Shown here piece after piece: positions 9,307 through 18,859 of a stretch of 23,160 nucleotides of DNA. Under the pieces are notes generated by a model. That model saw only the letters and a list, made by a program, of their open reading frames with translations, did not search any database and was not told the DNA's origin. Within the stretch, counting starts at the first letter, position 1, and each line of letters starts with the position of its first letter. Both the position numbers and the translations under genes were made by a program. Origin of the DNA: Nemertoderma westbladi (lineage: Eukaryota > Xenacoelomorpha > Nemertodermatida > Nemertodermatidae); the NCBI GenBank assembly GCA_032718475.1, contig JAUCBJ010000596.1, positions 1 to 23,160 on the forward strand. Direction: 5' to 3'.

Positions 9307-12300
9307 CTTAAGTACCTTAAAGTGTTTATAAAAAGGTTTAAAGCAAACACAGTACGTATACTTTGTTTATCAACAATTATTGAGAACTACCGGTAGCTAA
9401 CAAAGTAGAAAAATACATCAGAGATATGTATTTATGTTTTTTTTATGTCCGCGTAGCGAGACCTCTAGTATTCACTCCGCTGCTGTTGTTGGGGTTGTTG
9501 TTAATTTCCAGTTGGGTTCTGGTTTTAATGCTTCATACGGCGCAGTGGCGAAGTTGGTAGAGCGTTGGACTTGGAATCTCTAGGTACCGAGTTCAATCCC
9601 CAGTGAATTTTTTTTGTAGTAAGATTGGTTATAATAAATAAGGCATTCAAGGAGACAGTTCATGCGTTATAGTAAACGCGGATCTTTGCGCTAATTCGCG
9701 CTTGTTTAACTACATAACAGCTAACCTGTAGGCCACATTTAGGGATTCGTATTTCTTCGTTAAACTCTTATTTTCTTCCTTGAATTTGTGGGCTCCCTCC
9801 GCAAGTTGTTCCTCTCGGGTTCTAAAGAAAATATAAGTAATCTAAGAGAGTGAACAAACTAATATAATGTATAAATAAAAAAAGTATACCTTAACTGGCC
9901 ACAGAATATAATTATCTAAAAATAAACGTATATGCGGAAACGTAAATGAAAGATTAGTGCCTATCGATTAATTTTGTTTTAATTGGCTTAAATGAATTTT
10001 ATAAAATAATTCACATTCATTATGTGAATAAAGAATAAGCCAGATATATTTTCATTTAAATTTTTTCCAGTTATGGCCAACGAATTTATAATATAATAAC
10101 AAATAAAAGATATAATTTCGTAATGAACATTGAATTCTGTTATAGTTCCTACTCGAATCTCCAGGATCTCACCTATGCGATCTTTTAATATCTTTGACCA
10201 TAGTTTCCATGTAACTCTTCAGTTTAATATTCTTCTCATCCTGTGGCCTCGAACTGTCGACATATTCGGCAATATCCTCTATATACCTAACCAACCTATT
10301 CCTGTACTCGGTGTTCAACTCTTTCAGTTTATTCTGTAAATGGGAATTCTCATCCTGGATGCTCTTGATCTTGCCTTTATTATGGATGACATCCCCTGAA
10401 ATGAAACAATTCATTTTATATTGGCGGATTGACATCGATTGAAACTAATTAACATCAATTAAAGTAGATTATTAGCTTAAAGATTAAAAAAACTACAACT
10501 ATAAACCCACGAATGAATTTGTTAGCAGACCTATACCGGTATGGCAATAAAGACTTTAATTCCCGCCTCATTTGCGGACAAAAAATTAATTATCTACTCC
10601 ACTATATTTACTTTAATTTATTGGAAATGTTCTAAGGGTCTTAACCTCGTAATATAAGTTTATTTTACAGAAAATAAATCATTTTTTATTGTTGCAAATG
10701 TTTGAATATCCAACTATTAATACAAAGCAATCCAAGCTCGTTGAAAATATCTGAACCAATAAAACCAATAATATATTGAAATAAAGTGATAAAATATATT
10801 GATATTCAATGTAATTAATGTTGGAAGTCAGAAAACCGAATTATTTAGTAATTATTATAATTATTAATTAATGGCGTATTAATGACCTGCGTTTTCAGCG
10901 TTTCGCTTTTGTGCTTCTCTCAAGGCGATCCTCGCATCTTGCAACTCTTTCGTTAGGTTCTGCAATCGGCCCTCTAACTGCCCGTATTCAGAGTCGTGCA
11001 AATAGCGAATCTTCTGCAGAGCATCTTTAAACCTGCAGATTAGGATACCCAAATTATATTCAAATAGTCCAAATATAATAATTATTAATCACACTGAAAT
11101 ATAGACAATAATTAATTAATTAACAATAAATAACTAAATAAATAGAATTCTCTTCGTTAAATTAAATAACCTTGAAAAATTTAACTTAATTAATGAAATA
11201 TTTTAATTGTTACAAAAATTTAAAGCTATTTAAATGATAAACCAATAGCAATAATGTTGGACAACCACGACCTGTATTATTGTTTATATTATTAATCTGG
11301 CCTAAATAAATAAAATAAACTAATGAGGCGACCCACTTCTCGTGGTCTCCCATTATGGCGCGCTCCAATCGTTCCCGCTCATCCTCGTCTACCAGTAGTC
11401 TCTCGGCGCGTTTGTTGGAGGTGAGTCGGTTCACCAGACTCCGTATTCGCTCCAACTCGGTACTCGCCAGTATGTAGGCGTCCTGGGCCCGATCCAAGGT
11501 GGCGTTGTGGCCCCTTAGCGTAGCTTCTTTGTTGTTAACCAAGTTGAGTAACTCAACGCTGAGTTCCTCATTGCGGGCCACCTAAATTTAGTAAATTACT
11601 TTGTTTGATTTAATTATATTTTTTCCTTTCACAAATATAGTCACATAGAGAGTATACAGGAAATATAGCCGACACCCAGCCATCATTAAATTATATTTAG
11701 AAAGGTGTTGAGGAAATTGGGTTAGGAGACTAAAACTAAAAACCATCTACCGACGTTGTTCCACTGAGATTCTTTACTCGATTCGATACTGAGACTGAGA
11801 CTGGTACGGGGCTATAGATCTTCGAGAATTCGGAGAACTTTGAGGTTTAAAGTCCAGCCCTCCGTTTAATACGGCTAGGTAGCCGATTCAGTAACTCTAA
11901 CCTCGCGAAACCTGTTTCTTACGATCTCAGCTGGCGGGAACGCGGATGAAGTCGCTGCGGATATCGCTCTTAATGTCGGAACCGATCTTGGGTACCGGTT
12001 TCTCGTAGTCGCAAATAACCAGTCGGACCTCCGAGGGAAGCAACTCTCGTTATTACGGGCCCCAAAATTTATTTATTACACCATATGTTGTGATTCCTGT
12101 CGTGGTGGGAATATCCGACAAATTTGCACCAATCCTGAATCCATCGAGACTACCGAGGGAGATATAACCAACGACCTTCCGGGTTTACTATATTCGGGTT
12201 CGGGTTGGTACTTCTCCATAGACTTTATTTCGTTTATTCGATCCATACAGAGTGCCCCACCACTAGTCGTAATATAGTCGAATAGAGTACGATGACGATC

Positions 12301-15300
12301 GATAAATTTCAGGCAACGACTTCTCAACTTCTTCTTCGAAATTGGAGCACACTTCCCTTGGTTATCGTAGATAATACGAGTTTGATAGACGCTCTGTTTG
12401 AAAACCACCCAAAATGATAGGATCGGTTCTGTTCGGCCGCCGGTACGTTCCGAGTCCTTTTAAGGCTCGACCTAATAACGGACAACCAAAGACTGCGTAG
12501 ATTCCGGGTTCGGCTGTCATCTTGTTCCTTCCGGCGAAGGAGACGACTTGAACTTTCTCCGTTAGCAAATCTTTCCATACTTTGTTAAAATTCTTCGAAT
12601 CGGGTTGAGGATATTGAAATAGTTAGGTATATTCGTTCGAATCATGAAGTAACTGGGCGTTCATACAGGTACCGTTCATACCGGTAATATTTACGTATTT
12701 CTATCTGAAATCCAGAGAAACAGTCTTTCTTTACAGTAATACAGTAATATTTTGAACTTTAATACGTAGGCATCTGTCATGGAAAAGTTTAGAAATTCTA
12801 GACACCGACAGACTGTCATAGTTCCTTTGTCTGCCGCTAGGGGGCGAATTGACGGAAATGAAAAGTAGCTGTAATTATAGAACCAACAATCAGATTCATC
12901 TGAAATTTGGTAGTCGTAAGTAACCTACGAGCACTGCTTAATTATAAATTATACACACAGAGAGACTTTTACAGTTCCTCTGCCTGCCGCTATAGGGGGT
13001 GAATTGTCAGAGCTCCTGTTCATCGTGCTTGTGCTTAGCACGGTTTAATTATTCTCGTGCAGTTTTCAAATGAATTCCAACCATTTTCTTTCTTTTCTAA
13101 CTTTTTTCCCTTTTTTCTTTCTTTTATATGCGTACCATCTTCGCTGATTTTAGCCTCCCGGCTATATTATCAAGTTGTGAGTGCAGGTCCCTGACAGCTT
13201 TAGCACGTCACTGTACACACATAGGATATTATAATCCATCACATACTGTAGATCCATACGAGGTGAACCGAAGTTCCATAAAGGGAATATTATTGATATA
13301 TCCAGTAATTTTAAATATTAATCATTAGTGTAGTTGTTTCTCTTTCAGAACGAAAATATTGCGGAATGGGTGTTGGGAAACCAAGCCGGAAGCAACAGCG
13401 AGCTAGTTACACCGCCTACCGGTACCCCCCTGAATGAAGACCAACGTAGACAGACAGCAAATACTCTAATGGGTTCATGCTTGGGAATACGTCGTATGCC
13501 TCCTATGGATGGTTCCCTCCTAATTCTGTGGTGTTTTTGCCGAAGGGTACCGAGGTGCGTTAGATGTTCTTCTAGCTTAGGAAAATTTTCTTTATCATCT
13601 TCAGTTATCACGCTAGTATAAGATTGGGTAGCTCACTCGTATTTTTTTATAGTACTCCTGACCTTTTGCAGCTTTTGATGAATATCATTATTCGGGGAAT
13701 CGAATCTTTGGAATATCTTCTCGATTCGTGTATGTATGTAGGCCCTTCTTACTATTACTCTTGAGAGTTCCTAACGTACGAGCCTCATTCAGGACGTCCA
13801 AATCCTGATCTAAGTATGTTCGACAGTCACTCCGCTTGGTATGGATGATTCGTTGTCCATCATTCTAGCGCTGCTCGTATTGCTATGAACGCGATTGCAT
13901 AGAACAACACCTCGTGGGTTTGAACTCTGTCTGTACCAATCGAAGGATGATTCTAAACTGTCCCAAATGAGTCCCTTGCATTTCTACTTCAGTAGCTCCA
14001 TATTCCCTCCTCAGTTTGGATTATCACGATTGGTGTAATGGACACTTCCATCACCTTTTGAACTTTTTATTGTTATTAACAGATCTTTGATCTCTGGACT
14101 GAGTATTTAATTTAGTTAAGTTAAGTTAAATTAGTGTTATACTACAAATTTACCAATTCAAATACTCTGATTTCCTCGTTGGGAGTAGTGCTGGTCAAGC
14201 ACGGAGAGAGATGATTGCGACTGCCCTAGGATTAATATACTAAAACCTATGCATTATTACCTGCAGTAGTGCCCCAAAACATACCTCGCTTTCTGCAGAT
14301 TAGTTCTGGATTTGTAATTCCATTAACCCTATCCATACCGGGGGGGGGGGACTTTTGGAGACGCACTTTATTTGATTGCTTGGTTCAAAGCCAAACCACT
14401 TTTATTGCAAGTGAAATTCCGTTACTTTTCCTAAAATTTATTATTCTTTATCTTAAAACAAAAATTAATTTTCATATTATTATTTATGACCATGAAAATG
14501 ACTCGTAAACTGACCTGTCTCTGAAACTGTCATATTATTGCTGAACTATTATAGGCGGGAAATTTAAAATTCAATCAATTTAATATAAATTTAAAATCAA
14601 TTTAAACATAATTATAGTATATAAATATTATATTTCAGCATTAGTGTGTGGCATATTTGGATAGAGGAATAAATTTTGTATCTAAAACTTTTTACTTTAA
14701 AGTAATATCATTACACCACACAAAGTTATATGCTTCCAAACTTTACGTCCCCAAAAGTCCCCCCCCCCCCCCCCCCCCCCCCGGTAGTTTGAGCGTCTAA
14801 AGTACCCCGGTATGGATAGGGTTAACTTGAAGCAAAACACTTAAAAGATTAAAGCTAAACGCTACCTAAACTGAAAGTAAATTACCTCCCGATCGTAATC
14901 CTTAGCCAAGCCGAGGTAGTTTGACTTGAGTACAACGTATTCATCGGCTAATTGTTTCCTGCTGTGTTCCACATCTTCCAGTTTGTCTCGACTCTCCTTG
15001 GCGATTTTCTCCGACTTCTCTTTGTCGATTTCCAACTCCATCATGCGGTTCTCAAGCAGAAGGGCTTTGTTCGTCAAATCGAATTTGGTCTGCTCGGCGT
15101 CTTCGCGAATCTTGTTGTTCTCTATTTGAAGGTCAACTAAAGCTTTAGAAACCTGAAAAAAAATATATTGTACATGGATTGTAAGTTAAGTCGCGTACAG
15201 CCGATGAGATAAACTAATACTATGTAAAAATAATAACAAATACACCAAACAATGTACTGTAGACCTACTAACTGTAGGTATTGTCCAACATGCTGTAACA

Positions 15301-18300
15301 TAAAGGATTAGTTTACGTGTTTACCCCTAAATATTTCCAGCTCATTTCCAAGGGGGTTCTGTATGTTACTTGGTTACAATGATACTATATTACATGAACA
15401 CACTAGCCTACGCTAACCTAAAACAATTATACTGTAGAACTATAAAATAATAAAGCAAATGACTAATGCTAAATAAAAAGTCACTAAAAAAGGTTGTGAT
15501 ATGTTGTAGCTGGGAGGTGTGAACTGTTTGATACATAAACTGTTACAGTAGTACTGTAGTTATCACATCCAACAAATTCACAAGAGATTCACATGCTTGG
15601 ATTATTTTCATTAATATATTTCAGTCTGAATAAAAAAATAAATATATTTATTTACCTTAAGTTTTTCCTCCTCAGACATAACGAAGTTTGAACTAAGATC
15701 GCGTTTGGCTGAGGCTAAATCGTTGAGTTTCATGTGCATGCTCTCCAGTTTGTTATAAAGACGTTCGTTCTTGTCCCGAAGAGCGACAGCCTCAGCTTGC
15801 ACGTGTTGGTTATCCTCCTAGGTAAGAACCAATGAGTTCATTTTTTTGCGTATATTGAACGTAATATACAGTTTAGTAGGCTATACGATCAATTTTTCAA
15901 TGTATTAAATTAAAAGTAAAAGTGAAGTTGTATTCAGTCATTAGGTCAGGGATTTACTACGCGCACAACGCTACGATGCACATGCTGACGACTTATTTCC
16001 AGTGTGGTCCCCCTCCTAACTATACTCCCCAGAGGAAAATTCCAGTACTCATTTAGATACCATGTAAGGCTGCAAGGCAGAGATGCGCCCTTTAAAGCAT
16101 TCGTGTCGAAACCAAAACTCCCCGGCCCCCGTGCAGGGATCGAACCCACGACCTCCGGAGAGATGTGAATTCAATGTAACGGATTTAACCACTACGCCAA
16201 CGTAGAACCAAACAAACAAACAAAATACAAACAATAAAATTAATAAACAATAAAAATAATAGCAAACTAGTATAATACAAATAAATCTACCTGTAATACT
16301 ACTGTATAACTGTAACTCGAATGTAAGCAGTCTGACCAGAAACGTAGTAGACATTGACTTCAAATTTAGCACAAACGTGATACTAATTTTCTGGACTTAC
16401 TGGGGTTTTTTTTGCTTTGTATCTTTTCGTTAACCAATAAGAATTACACGGTTCTCCCCACAACAATAACTTACATCTTTATCGCCGTGGTAGGATTTAT
16501 TAGCGCCACTCTGTGGTCCGAAATCCGAAGCCAAAGATATAATTCGCGCGCGGAATTGGGTCTGTAACCCCAGTCCAAAGCTGTCGTTCATTATTGGGAA
16601 ATTTTTCACCTACGAAGCAATTAAATCAATAAATTTATTTAATAACAATAATAATAAATTAGATATTAATTTTTTTCATAACAAAAATTAAAATAATATA
16701 ATTTAATAAATATTCCATATAATAAATCAATTTTTGTAATATTTTATAACGTTATTTATAAATAATTCGCCAGCACATCGATATTAGCGTTATTGACATT
16801 TAGATGTTAAATTTAATTTGAAATATGTTACAATATAATGATTTAATAGTACAGGTAGTTTATAAATATTAAACTTATGGTAATTTTGGAAGTAATAATT
16901 CAAACAGATAAATGTAGGTAATGCTGTCAGTGGTCTACTGTAGTAATGTGGTCAGTGGAGTACAAATGCAGTTTTGTTCATTCTGTAGTTACTGTACTGT
17001 ACATATTTACATACAGTGTGTTTATACAATAAATAATAACAATAGAAAAGTTTTAACGGTAAATTACAGATCTAGAAGAAGTGGTAAATAAAGTCTTTCT
17101 TTTTTTACTGGGTAATACATATACATCAGGGTAATAATAACTAACTTGGGTCATTTGTGATGCTGTACGCAAAAGAATGGATAGCACGTGTGGGTCACTA
17201 TGGGGTCGCAGATTTAGCATCACTCTGGTTTTACAGTTACCGCCAAACTGTTCGCTGAGTAACTGGGTGAGCGGCGATTCGCCGTAATCGATGACGCGGT
17301 TGGGTTGCGGCGAGTTGGCGAGGTTCGCGATGAGTCTACTGAACGCGAACACCCCGTGGTTCAGCGTAGGCCCTTCTCGCATCCTCAGCTGGGTGGGGTC
17401 TTCAGATAGTTTCTCTGCAGAGGGCATGTCAACGATAACAAACCTGCAATGAATAATTATTAGACATTTAAAATAAGTTTATGGGTTAAAATACAGATTA
17501 GTACTACTGTATTATACACAGCTAGGCCTACTGTATAATCTCACTAGGCATACTGTAGTTGTGATACAGTTGTCCCCCATGATTCAGAGTCCACCAGTAA
17601 ACTACATACCTGTAACATACAGTGTAGATATACATCTGCAGATAACTTTACTGTACTGTATATGTACAGTACTGTACATTATTACAGTATGTTACAATTT
17701 TGCACTGTACATGGTTGTTACCTGGTGCATTTCCAATATGTAGGCCTACAGTACTGTTGAATTAAACGAATTGAACTAATGAATTAAACAGTTTTACATG
17801 TACACAGGGTTAATTTTACATGAGTAAAATAAATTAAACAAAATACAGTAATTTACGTCCCCTTTTAGTTAATAAGGGCAGAAATAGAGCAGAAATCGAT
17901 AGAAACTCAAATTATTTTGTTCGTTTTGAGGGAGATACAGTATGTAGACCCCTGGCTTCCAACATTAGTGAATTTAGTTAATAAGGTAATAATTAATAAT
18001 TGACAGAGTTTTTTTTACTGTAGGTCTAACATTTACTGTACATTTAGGCCTGCAGTACATTTAGTGTTCGCTACAAGAACAAAAAATTGCATTACTTATC
18101 CTGTAGATGGAATACTAACCGACTGTGATTGGGTGATGGATTGCTACCGGTTACCATAGATAACTCGAATACAAGCATCACGGTGCTGTAGTTACTGATT
18201 GGTCCGTAGTCAGTCAAGGCTTGTGACCTCTTCCCCCAACCGTCTCGGAATGCTCTGGTTCCCTCAGAAGCAGAAGAGATGAAGGCTCGTTTAGCATCGG

Positions 18301-18316
18301 GACAGTAAAGTCCGTC
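9090..18316 (-). CDS. CCDC78: CCDC78-like protein with degenerate kinesin-motor remnant (10 exons, partial)
   Basis: Ten minus-strand exons join in consistent phase to 662 codons: 18316-18120, 17443-17146, 16609-16475, 15817-15656, 15152-14886, 11581-11337, 11032-10887, 10395-10173, 9821-9726, 9306-9090. All have AG acceptors and GT donors. Residues about 1-165 resemble the C-terminal half of a kinesin motor. Residues 230-440 carry the CCDC78-type coiled coil (SKALVDLQIENN, ENRMMELE, NEELSVELLNLVN). Residues 483-590 match the later CCDC78 segment (NKLKELNTEYRNRLVRY, then SHRTREEQLAEGA and NVAYR). CCDC78 is known as a deuterosome component needed for centriole amplification in multiciliated cells, and in humans is linked to a congenital myopathy. 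Human isoforms as I remember them start near the coiled coil, so the motor-like part is extra here. The nucleotide-binding N-terminal half and the C-terminal exon were not found. Family identification rests on remembered homologues: good, not certain. Confidence 0.88.
9538..9610 (+). mobile_element. tRNA-derived SINE head or degenerate tRNA, intronic
   Basis: GGCGCAGTGGCGAAGTTGG followed by TAGAGCG gives a strong A-box/D-arm match, and GAGTTCAATCCCC about 35 bases later gives a B-box/T-arm match. The anticodon arm does not pair well and the 3' side runs straight into a T tract, so this is more likely a SINE head or dead tRNA than a working tRNA. Confidence 0.6.
9726..9821 (-). CDS. CCDC78: CCDC78-like exon: short coil
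   Basis: Acceptor TTCTTTAG|A, donor TACAG|GTTAGC, 96 bases with correct split codons. It encodes TREEQLAEGAHKFKEENKSL and SLNVAYR, continuing the conserved SHRxREEQLA...VAYR block. Confidence 0.93.
10173..10395 (-). CDS. CCDC78: CCDC78-like exon: conserved C-terminal coil
   Basis: Acceptor ATTTCAG|GG, donor CATAG|GTGAGA. The product contains NKLKELNTEYRNRLVRYIED and METMVKDIKRSHR. This segment is the clearest match to the vertebrate CCDC78 block of the form LKxEYxxRL...IxxxHR. Confidence 0.94.
10887..11032 (-). CDS. CCDC78: CCDC78-like exon: coiled coil
   Basis: Acceptor ATCTGCAG|G, donor GCAG|GTCATT. The split codons on both sides close correctly. Coiled-coil sequence with ALQKIRYLHDSEYGQLEG and LQDARIALREAQKRNAEN. 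Confidence 0.87.
11337..11581 (-). CDS. CCDC78: CCDC78-like exon: end of the conserved coil
   Basis: Acceptor AATTTAG|GTG, donor GAGAA|GTGGGT. It starts in phase 0 and ends after two codon bases; the next exon supplies G to give Lys. The product starts VARNEELSVELLNLVNNKEA, a direct continuation of the previous exon despite a 3.3-kb intron, and ends DERERLERAIMGDHEK. Confidence 0.9.
11640..12600 (-). pseudogene. Broken coding-like sequence, unrecognised
   Basis: Within the 3.3-kb CCDC78 intron, minus-strand frames here are unusually codon-like and less AT-rich than the flanks. Recognisable runs are VVSFAGRNKMTAEPGIYAVF (near 12550-12480), SVYQTRIIYDNQGKCAPISK (near 12390-12330) and RLVICDYEKPVPKIGSDIKS (near 12025-11965). 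They are in different frames and separated by stops. I do not recognise the family. A decayed mobile-element ORF or processed pseudogene is the likeliest reading. Confidence 0.35.
12778..13052 (-). repeat. CCCCCTAGCGGCAG dispersed repeat, minus-strand copy
   Basis: Inverted relative to the copy at 6018-6288 and collinear with it throughout: two GCGGCAG-bearing subunits, the same TACCAAATTTCAGATGAATC core and the same GTGCTAAGCAC and AGAATTTCTAAACTTTT ends. It splits the broken coding-like region of the CCDC78 intron. Confidence 0.85.
13081..13127. repeat. Polypyrimidine tract
   Basis: About 47 bases almost entirely C/T on the plus strand (TTTCTTTCTTTTC type), adjoining the dispersed repeat. 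Confidence 0.8.
13345..14100 (-). pseudogene. Second broken coding-like segment, unrecognised
   Basis: Minus-strand frames read DDKENFPKLEEHLTHLGTLR near 13600-13540, and TYLDQDLDVLNEARTL near 13825-13775 in another frame. The plus strand also has an acceptor-like TTTCTCTTTCAG at 13349 followed by 90 open codons, so strand is uncertain. It may be the 5' part of the same decayed element as 11640-12600. Confidence 0.3.
14327..14821. mobile_element. piggyBac-type MITE with TTAA target duplication
   Basis: Perfect 17-bp terminal inverted repeats CCCTATCCATACCGGGG and its complement bound a 495-bp element, flanked by TTAA at 14323-14326 and 14822-14825. TTAA duplication with CCCT-starting ends is the hallmark of piggyBac-class transposition. 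Both subterminal regions hold a G/C homopolymer (11 G at 14340-14350, 24 C at 14759-14782) followed by an ACTTTTGG(A/G)GACG word, so the inverted symmetry goes deeper than the ends. No transposase frame. Confidence 0.85.
14886..15152 (-). CDS. CCDC78: CCDC78-like exon: conserved DUF4472 coiled coil
   Basis: Acceptor TTTTTTCAG|GTT, donor GAG|GTAATT, 89 codons, phase 0-0. It holds the family signature: SKALVDLQIENN, then LENRMMELEIDKEK and EYVVLKSNYLGLAKDYD. Matching of the SKxLVDxQI word to vertebrate CCDC78 is from memory. Confidence 0.93.
15656..15817 (-). CDS. CCDC78: CCDC78-like exon: coiled-coil start
   Basis: Acceptor TTACCTAG|GAG, donor AAG|GTAAAT, 54 codons, phase 0-0. Heptad-like sequence with AVALRDKNERLYNKLESM and MSEEEKLK, leading into the conserved CCDC78 coil in the next exon. 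Confidence 0.9.
15940..16204 (-). mobile_element. tRNA-derived SINE in a CCDC78 intron
   Basis: The minus strand starts GTTGGCGTAGTGGTTAAATC (A box, near 16200) and has GGGTTCGATCCCTGC (B box, near 16147-16133). The body continues through CTTGCAGCC, ATGAGTACTGGAATTTTCC and GGGGGACCACACTGGAAATA to about 15940. The B box is perfect, so this is a confident pol III-derived SINE. Its body family is not identified. Confidence 0.75.
16475..16609 (-). CDS. CCDC78: CCDC78-like exon: neck/linker after the motor-like part
   Basis: Acceptor TTCGTAG|GTG, donor GAT|GTAAGT, 45 codons, phase 0 at both ends. The product begins VKNFPIMNDSFGLGLQTQF, a kinesin-neck-like continuation, and is followed by a polar GANKSYHGDKD end. 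Confidence 0.85.
17146..17443 (-). CDS. CCDC78: CCDC78-like exon: switch-II-like and relay-helix part of the motor fold
   Basis: Acceptor ATTGCAG|G, donor CCAA|GTTAGT. The product reads FVIVDMPSAEKL where kinesins have the switch-II strand and VDLAGSE motif, then LNHGVFAFSRLIANLA (compare INKSLLALGNVI), then YGESPLTQLLSEQFGGNCKT (compare the YRDSKLTRLLQDSLGGNSKT motif) and the last helix of the motor. Fold signals are kept while catalytic residues are altered, suggesting a non-motile structural or microtubule/partner-binding remnant. Confidence 0.92.
18120..18316 (-). CDS. CCDC78: CCDC78-like exon: motor-fold part, switch-I region
   Basis: Acceptor CTTTTAG|GAC, donor CG|GTTAGT. The exon starts in phase 0 and ends after two bases of a codon (66th residue, Arg once joined). 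The product includes DGLYCPDAKRAF and GPISNYSTVMLVFEL. The second segment sits where kinesins have the NxxSSRSH switch-I loop and following strand, but the serine/arginine signature is gone. An in-frame TAG stands right before the exon, so an upstream exon must supply the start. Confidence 0.85.
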
Positions 18317-18411
18317 CTAAAAGACAATGGGTAAATAATATTTATTCCAGAACTTTAACATAATTGATTAATGCCATTACAGTATAACAGTGAGTTAATG
18401 ATACACCATAC

Positions 18412-18441
18412 GAGCGGCGACCGTCGGCGGCAGGCGGCCAT
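18412..18441 (-). CDS. Candidate first coding exon of the CCDC78-like gene
   Basis: A GC-rich island stands out in AT-rich DNA: ATG at 18441 in an AAAATGG context, then ten codons (MAACRRRSPL) to CTC|GTATGG. This is phase 0, as the next exon at 18316 requires, and leaves a 95-bp intron. If right, the protein would have only the C-terminal half of the motor fold. The donor is weak and no transcript evidence exists, so this is a low-confidence proposal. The alternative is that the start and P-loop half lie in exons further right. Confidence 0.22.
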
Positions 18442-18730
18442 TTTACGTAATTTACAAAATTTGTAATTAATTAAATGTAATTTACTTGTAATCGCTCTAG
18501 AATTAGTCATCCTGTATACATAGAAGTGCGACATGTTTTCATCCACCCCAATACTTTTCCATAAACTAGAATCTTAAAAATAGTTCATATTGTTCCTTGT
18601 ACTTGATACTGTATATTGGTGGTAGACTCTGATCCCACGACGCTACGACCACTGTAAATGCAATACGCCCGTTTAAATCCCGTTGCTAAGGACATAGTCA
18701 ATACTACTAACTTTGAAGGTCGTTTCCTTG

Positions 18731-18851
18731 GTTGCTATGGTAATTCCAAATAAATAAATATGCCAAGTTAAATTCGTCATATCCAAACTAGTAATCATTC
18801 ATAAATTTTAACTCGTCATATTTATTATACAGTAGCTGTTGTTATGGCAAT
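18731..18851. promoter_or_regulatory. Two X-box-like (RFX) words
   Basis: GTTGCTATGGTAAT (18731-18744) and GTTGTTATGGCAAT (18838-18851) each match 11 of 14 positions of the palindromic RFX site GTTGCCATGGCAAC. They lie 290-410 bp upstream of the candidate first exon. RFX factors drive ciliary genes, which fits CCDC78, but such words also occur by chance in AT-rich DNA. Confidence 0.3.
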
Positions 18852-18859
18852 TTCCTCCG

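Noticed and set aside
9538-9610. Functional tRNA gene
   Set aside because: A and B boxes are present but the anticodon stem does not pair properly and the acceptor stem is not closed.
13334-13621. Plus-strand exon after a good TTTCTCTTTCAG acceptor
   Set aside because: No partner exon, no recognised domain, and an overlapping minus-strand frame is equally open; recorded only as a possible relic.
18355-18546. 63-codon minus-strand frame starting MDENMSH upstream of the first recognised exon
   Set aside because: No donor gives the phase needed by the exon at 18316 except the short inner MAACRRR start, which is listed separately at low confidence.
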